Shown here: positions 1-6,809 of the stretch, piece after piece
How positions within the stretch are numbered: position 1 is the first letter of the stretch
Layout of the letters: each line of letters begins with the position of its first letter
Assembly (NCBI GenBank): GCA_052139595.1
Contig: JBKQWK010000163.1
Span: 1 to 8,012, forward strand
DNA length: 8,012 nucleotides
Direction: 5' to 3'
Source: JBKQWK01 sp052139595
GTDB taxonomy: Bacteria > Actinomycetota > Thermoleophilia > UBA2241
The notes under the pieces: generated by a model
What the model saw: the letters and a program-made list of their open reading frames with translations, nothing else
Databases searched by the model: none
Told to the model about the DNA's origin: nothing
Translations under genes and position numbers: made by a program

Positions 1-15
1 TCTAGCCGCCAGTGA

Positions 16-1263
16 AAATGCCGGTGGCTTCTCTCGCAGGTAGCGCACGTCACGCTCTACGACCGCCATGGCGCAGCGGCGCTCGATGTTGGCGGGGACA
101 ACGTCTATTTCGGCAGCGGCAGCGATCTGATGTACCTCTTTGACCTCGAAAGTGGTGAGCGTCGCCTCAGTTCGCTGGCCGATGTGATTACCCATGCCCA
201 CCTCTGCGACGCCCTGCCCGACATCGACTTCGTCATGTCGGGCGCCTGGCCTCACGACGTCGACCAGCGCTTCGCCTACGCCGAGGAGTTTCGCGCTATG
301 GTCAAGGCGACGACCAAACCGCTGGTAATGACCGCCGGCGGACTGGACACCGTGACGGTGATGTGGCGCCTGGCCAGTGCCGTGCGTGGCGGTGCCGACG
401 AGCTGCGCGCGCGACCCTACTTCGTGGTGTACAACCAATCGAGCAGCCCGCTTGAGCACCCGCGCGAAAGCGTCGACAAGCTGCTCTTCTGCGCCGATAA
501 CGGTTTGCCGTCGATCTACTCGCCCTCGCCCCTGGCCGGCGGGACGGCGCCGATCACCACCGCCGGGCACATCGCCCAAGGATTGGCCGAGGCATTGTTC
601 GGCCTGGTCCTGCATCAGTTGCGTGCGCCGGGAGCACCGATCATTCTCGGCATGGGACCGGGCATCCTCGACATGGCCACCGCTCAATCTCTGTACAACG
701 CCCCCGAGTACTTGCTCGGCTACGCCGGCATCGTCGAGATGATCAAGTGGCTCGGCCTGCCGAACTGGGGCTACGGCGGCACCACCGACAGCCAGGTCAT
801 CGATGCCCAGGCCGGCCTCGAGGCTGGCGAGCTGACGATGCTGTCGCTCCTGCTGGGGTCAAACCTCAACCACGACGTCGGCTACCTCGACTTCGGCCTC
901 ACGGGCTCCTTCGAACAGATCGTCATCATCGCCGAGTTCATCGCCCTGAACCGGCGTCTTCTGGCCGGTATCGAAGTGAATGCCGACACACTGGCGCTCG
1001 ATGTGATCGCCGCCGCTGGTCCGGGCGGCGACTTTCTCAGTCAGCGTCATACGGCCAAACACCTGCGCAGCGGTCAGTGGCGGCCAACGATAATCAACCG
1101 CATGAGCTACGAGCGCTGGCTGGCCGACGGTGGCCAGGACCTGCGTGAAAAGGCGCGTCGCCGCGTGCTCGAGCTGCTGGCGACACACGAAACGCCGCCG
1201 CTGGCCGCCGACATCGTGGGCCAGCTCGACCACATCTTCAACGCCTACGAACCGCAGGAGTGA
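16..1263 (+). CDS. Trimethylamine methyltransferase (MttB) family protein, non-pyrrolysine type, 5'-truncated
   Basis: Members transfer a methyl group from a tri- or quaternary methylamine to a cobalamin-binding corrinoid protein in the cytoplasm. The first ATG is at 130 (377 codons follow), but family-like sequence (VTLYDRHG, then GGDNVYFGSGSD) is readable in the same frame from about position 40. That frame is blocked upstream by TGA at 13-15 and has no earlier start codon. Full-length members have roughly 480 residues, so about the first 70-90 are missing. Numbered from ATG 130, family features are the segment SPSPLAGGTAPITTAG (131-146), a glycine-rich stretch ILGMGPGILD (172-181), the WGYGGTTDSQ region (213-222) and the LDFGLTGSFEQ region (253-263). 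No in-frame TAG occurs, so the pyrrolysine of true trimethylamine MttB is absent. This points to the wider family that includes glycine betaine methyltransferase MtgB. It overlaps the next gene by 4 nt, implying co-transcription. The substrate cannot be read from sequence. Confidence 0.87.
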   Translation, partial: KCRWLLSQVAHVTLYDRHGAAALDVGGDNVYFGSGSDLMYLFDLESGERRLSSLADVITHAHLCDALPDIDFVMSGAWPHDVDQRFAYAEEFRAMVKATTKPLVMTAGGLDTVTVMWRLASAVRGGADELRARPYFVVYNQSSSPLEHPRESVDKLLFCADNGLPSIYSPSPLAGGTAPITTAGHIAQGLAEALFGLVLHQLRAPGAPIILGMGPGILDMATAQSLYNAPEYLLGYAGIVEMIKWLGLPNWGYGGTTDSQVIDAQAGLEAGELTMLSLLLGSNLNHDVGYLDFGLTGSFEQIVIIAEFIALNRRLLAGIEVNADTLALDVIAAAGPGGDFLSQRHTAKHLRSGQWRPTIINRMSYERWLADGGQDLREKARRRVLELLATHETPPLAADIVGQLDHIFNAYEPQE

Positions 1264-2258
1264 TGGAACCGCTACCTGGAGGCGACACCGGCGCGCCAGC
1301 TCGGACGCTTGACGAGTCGACACGCCGGTCGCTGGCCGCAGCGACCGGCGCACCGGAGTTCATGCTGCCGTGGATCGATCGCTTCTACACCGCCGCCGAC
1401 GCCGGCCTGGTGCTCGCGGCAGCGGCGGCTCAGCGTGCCGCTCTCACGCCGGACGAGCCCGCTGCACCTCTTGCTCTCACGCCGGACGCTCTCGAGCGTG
1501 CCGTCCGTCGGGCCGTGCTCGACCGCGGAGCCGACGGTTCAATCGCCCCTTCTTCCTTTCATGCGCGCTTCGAGATGTGGGCCTTTTTCGAGGGCTGGTG
1601 CGATCTGCCGAGCGACGTGCGCCGGCAGCTCAACGAATGGGAGCTGGCAGACTATCTGACCGAGATCGGTCCCGGCGTCGAAGCCACACGCGATGGCCGA
1701 CCGAGCGAGAGCGACCAGAGTGACTACACGTTCCTGCTGCTCAGCGAGGCCGAAGAGATTTTGCGCGCCCAGCCGCACATCTACCTCTGGCCCTGTAACT
1801 GCCGGGCGATGTGGGGCAACTGCGATAAGCCACTCAACGTCTGCCTGCGCTTTGGCAACGACCGCAACGTTGGCTGGGAACTCACGCCCGACCGCGCCAT
1901 CGAAGTGCTGCACGAAGCCGATCGTAAGGGCCTCATGCACACCGGTTACCTGGACAGCCTGCACGGCCATCACGGCATCTGCAACTGCTGCACAGACTGC
2001 TGCTTCCCGCTGGTTGCTGCCCAGCGCCTGGCGGCTGAGGCTGCGTGGCCACGGCGCCGCCATGTGGCCAGCATCGACGCCGCCAGCTGCAACGCCTGCG
2101 GGCTCTGCCTCAAGCGCTGTCCCTACGGAGCGATTACCCGACGCACCGATGCCGGCGGCGTCCGCTCCATGGTCATTGACGCCGCCGCCTGTCGCGGCTG
2201 CGGGGTGTGCTCGACCGGCTGCAAGGACGACGCGATCACGATGCTGCCGTTGGCCTGA
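1260..2258 (+). CDS. Cysteine-rich protein with C-terminal 2x[4Fe-4S] ferredoxin domain
   Basis: Probable cytoplasmic electron-transfer protein of 332 residues. The C-terminus carries two classical ferredoxin motifs, C277-x2-C280-x2-C283-x3-C287-P and C311-x2-C314-x2-C317-x3-C321, expected to bind two [4Fe-4S] clusters. Upstream are two more cysteine groups: C179-x-C181-R-x6-C188-x6-C195, and the dense group C241, C243, C244, C247, C248. These could hold further metal or clusters. I know this middle architecture (CxCR...C...CL-x-FG, then a GLxH segment and a CNCC-x-CC group) from uncharacterised anaerobe ferredoxin-like proteins. The N-terminal 170 residues are alanine-rich and unassigned. 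GTG at 1260 overlaps the upstream TGA by 4 nt; ATG at 1263 is the alternative (1-nt overlap). An AGGAG at 1256-1260 sits too close to be ideal for either, so translational coupling is likely. The tight link to an MttB homologue suggests it reduces a corrinoid protein or passes on electrons, by loose analogy to RamA, whose C-terminus also has two [4Fe-4S] motifs. That role is inferred. Confidence 0.88.
   Translation: MMEPLPGGDTGAPARTLDESTRRSLAAATGAPEFMLPWIDRFYTAADAGLVLAAAAAQRAALTPDEPAAPLALTPDALERAVRRAVLDRGADGSIAPSSFHARFEMWAFFEGWCDLPSDVRRQLNEWELADYLTEIGPGVEATRDGRPSESDQSDYTFLLLSEAEEILRAQPHIYLWPCNCRAMWGNCDKPLNVCLRFGNDRNVGWELTPDRAIEVLHEADRKGLMHTGYLDSLHGHHGICNCCTDCCFPLVAAQRLAAEAAWPRRRHVASIDAASCNACGLCLKRCPYGAITRRTDAGGVRSMVIDAAACRGCGVCSTGCKDDAITMLPLA
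1440..1488 (+). repeat. 16-bp in-frame direct repeat within the Fe-S protein gene
   Basis: The 16-mer GCTCTCACGCCGGACG occurs at 1440-1455 and again at 1473-1488. The 33-nt offset equals 11 codons, so the reading frame is kept and ALTPD is encoded twice (residues 61-65 and 72-76). It lies in an alanine/proline-rich, apparently flexible part of the N-terminal region. A small tandem duplication of 33 bp with later divergence of the spacer is the simplest origin. Confidence 0.6.
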
Positions 2259-2281
2259 CTCCGGCGGGCTGCAGTCAGGCC
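2252..2281 (+). terminator. Perfect 9-bp stem hairpin at the stop codon of the Fe-S gene (possible terminator or processing site)
   Basis: GGCCTGACT (2252-2260) is perfectly complementary to AGTCAGGCC (2273-2281) around a 12-nt GC-rich loop. The TGA stop codon of the Fe-S gene (2256-2258) lies inside the left arm. No T-tract follows, so it is not a canonical intrinsic terminator. It could be a partial terminator, a 3'-end stabiliser or an RNA-processing element that sets the expression of the downstream lyase apart from the first two genes. Confidence 0.4.
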
Positions 2282-2305
2282 GACCTCAGGCAGAGAGAGC
2301 ATGGC

Positions 2306-2325
2306 ACTTCCCTCTCCGGGGGAGT
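2306..2325 (+). other. Second hairpin in the 119-nt gap before the lyase gene
   Basis: ACTTCCC (2306-2312) can pair with GGGGAGT (2319-2325), giving seven pairs including one G-T, with a 6-nt loop. It is followed by CTTCTC, only a weak pyrimidine run. It lies about 50 nt upstream of the lyase start. It may act with the hairpin at 2252-2281, or may be chance in GC-rich DNA. I saw no convincing promoter in this gap. Confidence 0.25.
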
Positions 2326-2377
2326 CTTCTCAACGAGCGGGCAACGTGCCAAGCCGCGACGAAGGATGGTGACGTGC

Positions 2378-3817
2378 ATGACGGTTCAGATCGACGGGTC
2401 GCATCTTACCGTAGACGATGTGGAGAGAGTCGCCCGCCGCTACGAGCCGGCCGAGCTGACGCCGGCAGCTCTGACACGCATGGCCAGCACGCGGGCGATC
2501 GTAGAACAGGCGCTGGCCCGCGGCGACGAGGTCTATGGCCTCACCACCGGCGTGGGCACGCTCAAGCGGACCCACGTGAGCCGGCAGGAAGAAGCCGGGT
2601 TCAATCGTCGCCTGCTCGCCAATCACCGCGTCGCCCAAGGGCCGCTCGTAGCGACCGACATCGCCCGAGCAGCGCTGCTGCGAATGGCCGCTGGCTTCGC
2701 CGGCGGCCATTCCGGTGTGCGCCCGGCGCTGGCCATGCGCCTCATCGACCTTCTCAATGCTGGGACCAACCTCACTCTGCGCCTCTATGGTTCCCTCGGT
2801 CAGTCCGATCTCGCCGCCAACGCCGACCTCGCCGCAACTGTGTTTGCCGACTTTGACCCAGCCCCCGGCGAGGGCCTCGCGATCCTCAATAACAACGCTT
2901 TTGCGACCGGCTACGCCGCCCTGGCCGTGGCCGACAGTCTGCGCTTTCTGAACGCTGTCGAGGCCGTGGGGGCACTCTCCCTGGAAGCGTTTGCCGCCAA
3001 CCTGACGACCCTGCACCCCATCGTTGCCGCCACGCGGCCGTACCCCGGTCTGGCCACCGCCGTGGCGAGGCTGCGCGCCTTGCTCACCGGCAGCTACCTC
3101 TGGCAGCCCGGTAGTGCCCGCAACCTGCAAGACCCGTTAAGCTTCCGCAATCTGGCGCAGCAGTCGGGGGCGGCTCGCGATGCGCTTGCCCATGTGCTCA
3201 CCCAGGTGACGATTGAACTCAACAGTGCGCAAGGTAACCCTCTGGTGGTGCCCGACGAGGGTCGCCTCATCTCGGCGGGACAATACGAAGTGCTGCCCCT
3301 GGCGGCAGCACTCGACTACGCTCGCATCGCCCTGGCGCCTCTGCTCACCAGCACCAGCGAGCGCATCCTCAAGCTCCTGGATACGCCCTGGTCTGGCCTG
3401 CCCACCGGCCTGGCCGCGCGGCCGGGCACCGCTGACAGCGGTCTCTCCCACTTCGGCATTGCCGCCGAAGCGCTCACGGCCGAGGCTCGTCTGCTCGCGC
3501 AGCCGGTCTCGTTTGAGCTGGTGAGCACGACTGGTGCCGAGGGCATCGAGGACCGCACAACGATGGCACCCCTTGCCGCCCGCCGTCTCGCCGACATGGT
3601 CGGCCTGAGCGAGCGCGTGCTCGCCATCGGCCTGCTGGTCGCCGCGCGGGCGGTGCAGCTGCGCGGCAAACAGCCGCTGGGCAGCGGCACCGCGCGGCTG
3701 TGGGAGCTTGTCCGCGAACGCGTTCCGACCGCGATGGCTGGTGATACGCTACCCGACGACCTTGAGCCACTCCGCCAGTTGGTTGGCTCAGGTGCCCTCT
3801 CGGTACTCGGCGCTTAG
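2378..3817 (+). CDS. Aromatic amino acid lyase (HAL/PAL superfamily) homologue lacking the MIO triad; ergothionase-like candidate
   Basis: The 479-residue protein has the histidine ammonia-lyase fold signatures along its whole length: VYGLTTGVG with the catalytic-type Tyr53, an ANH motif with His83, EGLAILNNN (165-173), QDPLSFR (251-257), LNSAQGNPLV (281-290), TSERILKLLD (326-335) and EGIEDRTTM with Glu391. In classical members GSVGASGDLAP supplies Ala142-Ser143-Gly144, which cyclise to the MIO electrophile. Here the segment is GSLGQSDLAAN (138-148): Gln142-Ser143-Asp144, one residue shorter, so MIO should not form. Ergothionase, which eliminates trimethylamine from ergothioneine, is a known superfamily member that works without MIO. 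With an MttB homologue nearby, a trimethylamine-releasing lyase is my preferred guess (about 0.4). A degenerate or differently acting ammonia-lyase is the alternative. ATG 2378 is chosen because GAAGGA (2361-2366) lies 11 nt upstream; an in-frame ATG at 2366 would overlap that site. Confidence 0.9.
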   Translation: MTVQIDGSHLTVDDVERVARRYEPAELTPAALTRMASTRAIVEQALARGDEVYGLTTGVGTLKRTHVSRQEEAGFNRRLLANHRVAQGPLVATDIARAALLRMAAGFAGGHSGVRPALAMRLIDLLNAGTNLTLRLYGSLGQSDLAANADLAATVFADFDPAPGEGLAILNNNAFATGYAALAVADSLRFLNAVEAVGALSLEAFAANLTTLHPIVAATRPYPGLATAVARLRALLTGSYLWQPGSARNLQDPLSFRNLAQQSGAARDALAHVLTQVTIELNSAQGNPLVVPDEGRLISAGQYEVLPLAAALDYARIALAPLLTSTSERILKLLDTPWSGLPTGLAARPGTADSGLSHFGIAAEALTAEARLLAQPVSFELVSTTGAEGIEDRTTMAPLAARRLADMVGLSERVLAIGLLVAARAVQLRGKQPLGSGTARLWELVRERVPTAMAGDTLPDDLEPLRQLVGSGALSVLGA

Positions 3818-5896
3818 GTGTTCTTCCTGGAGGCGTCGCAGCTCGTCCACGGGAATGTGGCAGCGAATGCGATGACCGTTGCCGGCATCGCGCCATGGTG
3901 GCTGTTCGTTCTCGCAGATCGCCCCGATCTTGCGCGGGCAGCGTGTCTGAAAACGGCAACCGGACGGCGGATCACTCAAACTGGGCAGTGTGCCGTGCAA
4001 CGGAATGCGGTGCACCGGATGGTCGAAATCGAGCCTCGGGATGGCCGAAGTAAGCGCTTCGGTGTACGGGTGATGCGGCGGCGTGAAAACATCTTCGGCA
4101 CTGCCCAGCTCCATGAGCCAGGCCAGGTACATGACGGCAATACGATCGGCAAGGTAACGGACGACGGCCAAGTCGTGCGAGATGAAGATGTAGGCGACGC
4201 CACTCTCACGCTGCAAATCGTCGAGCAGGTTGAGGATGGTGGCCTGTACCGAAACGTCCAGTGCTGAAGCCGGCTCGTCGCAGACAACCAGCCCCGGACT
4301 GCCGGCGATGGCGCGCGCAATGGCAACGCGCTGCTTCTGGCCCCCGGAAAGCTCTCGCGGCCGACTGACCAAGTAGCGCGGTTCGAAGTGCACCAGATTC
4401 GCGAGTCGATCGACACGAGCCCGTCGCTCCGGACCAGACAAGCCGGCCAAACGAGTGACCGAACGGCTCAGAATATTGCGGATGGACCAGCTGGGGTTGA
4501 GCGTCGCATCGGGATTCTGAAACACCATCTGGATGCCGCGCCGCACGGGAGCCGGGCGACGCGCCACCCTCTTGGCAAGCGAATGCTCCTGGTACGTCAA
4601 CGTCCCACCGTCCGGCTCGAGCAGACCAACGACGCACTGCGCCAGGGTTGTCTTACCGCTACCCGATTCGCCGACCAAGCCAAGTGTCTCACCGGCGTGA
4701 ACCTCTACGGTAACGCCATCAACAGCGACGATATGCCGACGCCCGTCGCGAAACTGCTTGCTCAAGTCACCGATATTGAGGATCGTCGCCGGCTGTTCGG
4801 CGTGTGCCACGAGCGGTCGCCCGCCAGAAGCCGCCACAACCATGTCCGGCACGCGCTCGGGAAAGTAACAGCGCGTGTGCCGGGCCGCACCATCGGCGCC
4901 GCCTGCGGCCGCCTCCGGACCGCCCGGCCAGGGGTACAGATCGGGTTCGTCCTGTACGCAACGCTCTTCACGCAACGAGCAGCGTCCTTCAAAAACACAG
5001 CCCGGCATGGCGGTGCCCAGCGGCGGTACAGAGCCGGGAATAGGCAGCAGCGACGTCTTATCTTTGCGGGCCCCAAAACGCGGCACGCAGCGCAGAAGAC
5101 CCATGGTGTAGGGGTGACGCGGATCGGTGAAGAGCTTAAGGGCCGGGCCCTCCTCGACGACTCGCCCGGCATAGAGCACCCCGACGCGCTCACAGAGACG
5201 CGCGACGAGGCCGAGGTTATGGCTGATCAACAGCACGGCCGCGTCAATCTGGCCGCGCAGGTCTTCAATCAGATCAAGTACCTCGGCCTCGACTGTCGCG
5301 TCGAGGCCGGTCGTCGGCTCATCCAGCACGAGAAGACTGGGGTTGCCGGCAAGCGCCATGGCGATCACCACACGCTGCTGCTGCCCACCGGAAAGTTCAA
5401 ACGGATAGCGACGCATCATCCCCGCCGGATCAGGCATCGCCACGCGCTCAAGACTCTCACGAGCGCGTTCCAGTGCTTCGGTCTTCGAGATATTGCCGTG
5501 GAATCGATAGACCTCGGCGATCTGGTCGCCAACCCGCAAGGTCGGGTTCAAAGCGGCGCTGGGATCCTGGTAGACCATGGCGAGCTTCGTACCGCGCAGC
5601 TCACGCAGCCGCTCCTCGCTCATCGCCAGCACGTCCTCGCCGTCGACAAAGACCCGGCCACTGTCGACCTTACCGTTGCGCGCCAGATAACGCATCATCG
5701 CCATCGCCAGCGTCGTCTTGCCACAGCCCGACTCGCCGACGATGCCGTACGCCTCCCCAGCAGCAATCTTGAGTGAGATGCCGCGCAGCACAGGCACGTC
5801 CGGACCACGCCGGCTAAAGCTCACGCGCAGGTCGCGCACCTCCAGAACCGGTGGCGGCGTGACTTTGCCGGTGGCGTCAATCGTCGCTTCGCTCAT
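3788..5896 (-). CDS. Fused peptide/nickel-type ABC importer ATPase (DppD-DppF in one chain)
   Basis: This 702-residue cytoplasmic protein contains two complete ATPase units that are usually separate proteins. Unit 1 has Walker A GESGCGKT (54-61), Q-loop Gln110, signature LSGGQQQR (168-175), Walker B LLVLDEP (188-194) and H-loop His226. Unit 2 has GESGSGKT (409-416), Gln460, LSGGQKQR (516-523), CDEP (539-542) and His574. Both therefore look catalytically competent. Each is followed by the oligopeptide-family C-terminal domain with HPYT (261-264, 609-612) and four cysteines (300/306/313/343 and 647/653/661/679). In this family those cysteines have been reported to hold an Fe-S cluster. The linker around 325-370 is Ala/Gly-rich. 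The ATG overlaps the stop of the upstream permease gene (ATGA), so the two are translationally coupled. The 3' end overlaps the convergent lyase gene by 30 nt. The family does not reveal the substrate: peptides, nickel chelates, sugars and betaine-like compounds are all possible. Confidence 0.95.
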   Translation of the reverse strand: MSEATIDATGKVTPPPVLEVRDLRVSFSRRGPDVPVLRGISLKIAAGEAYGIVGESGCGKTTLAMAMMRYLARNGKVDSGRVFVDGEDVLAMSEERLRELRGTKLAMVYQDPSAALNPTLRVGDQIAEVYRFHGNISKTEALERARESLERVAMPDPAGMMRRYPFELSGGQQQRVVIAMALAGNPSLLVLDEPTTGLDATVEAEVLDLIEDLRGQIDAAVLLISHNLGLVARLCERVGVLYAGRVVEEGPALKLFTDPRHPYTMGLLRCVPRFGARKDKTSLLPIPGSVPPLGTAMPGCVFEGRCSLREERCVQDEPDLYPWPGGPEAAAGGADGAARHTRCYFPERVPDMVVAASGGRPLVAHAEQPATILNIGDLSKQFRDGRRHIVAVDGVTVEVHAGETLGLVGESGSGKTTLAQCVVGLLEPDGGTLTYQEHSLAKRVARRPAPVRRGIQMVFQNPDATLNPSWSIRNILSRSVTRLAGLSGPERRARVDRLANLVHFEPRYLVSRPRELSGGQKQRVAIARAIAGSPGLVVCDEPASALDVSVQATILNLLDDLQRESGVAYIFISHDLAVVRYLADRIAVMYLAWLMELGSAEDVFTPPHHPYTEALTSAIPRLDFDHPVHRIPLHGTLPSLSDPPSGCRFQTRCPRKIGAICENEQPPWRDAGNGHRIRCHIPVDELRRLQEEHLSAEYREGT

Positions 5897-6804
5897 CGTG
5901 ACAAAACCCTCCGCAACCCGTCAGTGACGAGATTGACGCTCACTACCAAGGACGCTAGCGCCACGGCCGGGAAAATGACCGTCCACCACGCAACCTGCAC
6001 GAAGCCGCGCTCCTGCGAGATCACGAGGCCCCAGTCCGGCGAAGGCGGCTGCAAGCCGAGACCAAGAAACGACAGCGTTGCCGCGGTGAAAACCGCGTAA
6101 CCGAGCCGGACCGTACCCTCGATGATGATCGGCGAGGTGACGTTTGGCAGCAGTTCACCGACCATGATGAACCAGGATCGTTCACCGCGCAGACGCGCCG
6201 CCAGTATGTATTCGCGCTCGCGCTCCACGACCACCGCCGAGCGCACGGTGCGCGAAACCAGGGGCGTGAACAGAATCGCAATGACGAGAATGACAATGCC
6301 CAGCGAACGGCCGAGCAACGAGAGCACGACAATCGAGGTGACGACGACCGGGAGGCTGAGCAGGACGTCGATAAGACGCATGACAACCTCGTCGACCATG
6401 CCGCGATAGTACCCAGCGACGAGGCCGATGATGGTACCCCAGGCCAGGGCAAGCAGCGTCGACAGCGGCGCGATTTCGAGCACCGATCGCGAGCCGGCCA
6501 GCGTGCGAGCAAGCACATCTCGGCCAAGATCATCGGTGCCGAACCAGTGTGCCGCGGTTGGCCCCTGCAGCGCCGTCAGAGGATTAACTGCGTACGGGCT
6601 CTGCGTGAATACCGTCGAAAACAGCGCCATCAGAATCCAGAAGCCGAGAACGCCTATACCGATCATGAACGTAGGACTGTGAAGGAGGCCGCGGACCAAG
6701 TATCGCCGCACCCGCTTCTGTTCAGCTCTGGCTTCGGCGGCGGCCTCGAGTTCCTCCGCCGTGCGCTCCGGAATCGCTGGGTTGGCGGCCTGCGTATCGC
6801 TCAT
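5893..6804 (-). CDS. ABC importer permease, DppC/OppC type
   Basis: Inner-membrane permease subunit of 303 residues, which would pair with the DppB-type protein encoded just upstream. A charged, Ala/Glu-rich cytosolic tail (about 1-40) precedes the first membrane helix (about 45-67). The HWFGTDDLGRDVLAR segment (86-100) is typical of the DppC family. Further hydrophobic helices lie at roughly 113-134, 145-165, 168-188, 234-252 and 272-294. The ATPase-contacting EAA loop runs from EYILAARLRG (198-207) to LLPN (218-221), with the conserved Gly207. The late motif FLGLGLQPPSPDWG (246-259) is also family-typical. It starts 5 nt after the upstream permease stop, with GAGG close before the ATG, and overlaps the ATPase gene by 4 nt. 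The length is normal and the gene looks intact. Confidence 0.94.
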   Translation of the reverse strand: MSDTQAANPAIPERTAEELEAAAEARAEQKRVRRYLVRGLLHSPTFMIGIGVLGFWILMALFSTVFTQSPYAVNPLTALQGPTAAHWFGTDDLGRDVLARTLAGSRSVLEIAPLSTLLALAWGTIIGLVAGYYRGMVDEVVMRLIDVLLSLPVVVTSIVVLSLLGRSLGIVILVIAILFTPLVSRTVRSAVVVEREREYILAARLRGERSWFIMVGELLPNVTSPIIIEGTVRLGYAVFTAATLSFLGLGLQPPSPDWGLVISQERGFVQVAWWTVIFPAVALASLVVSVNLVTDGLRRVLSR

Positions 6805-6809
6805 CGACC

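Noticed and set aside
859..1353. Minus-strand open frame of 164 codons
   Set aside because: It lies antisense to the conserved C-terminal half of the MttB-family gene and has no recognisable features.
2207..2377. Upstream extension of the lyase reading frame to an ATG at 2207
   Set aside because: It would overlap the ferredoxin-domain gene by about 50 nt, has no lyase similarity in the extra 57 residues, and covers the two hairpins. ATG 2378 has an acceptable ribosome-binding site.
2330..3130. Minus-strand open frame of 266 codons
   Set aside because: It lies antisense to the first half of the lyase gene, is Gly/Gln/Arg-rich in the manner of shadow frames, and shows no domain.
4388..5776. 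Long plus-strand open frame of 462 codons inside the ABC ATPase region
   Set aside because: It is antisense to the fused ATPase gene, whose motifs are all intact. The translation shows no recognisable domain, and GC-rich coding DNA readily leaves such long antisense frames.
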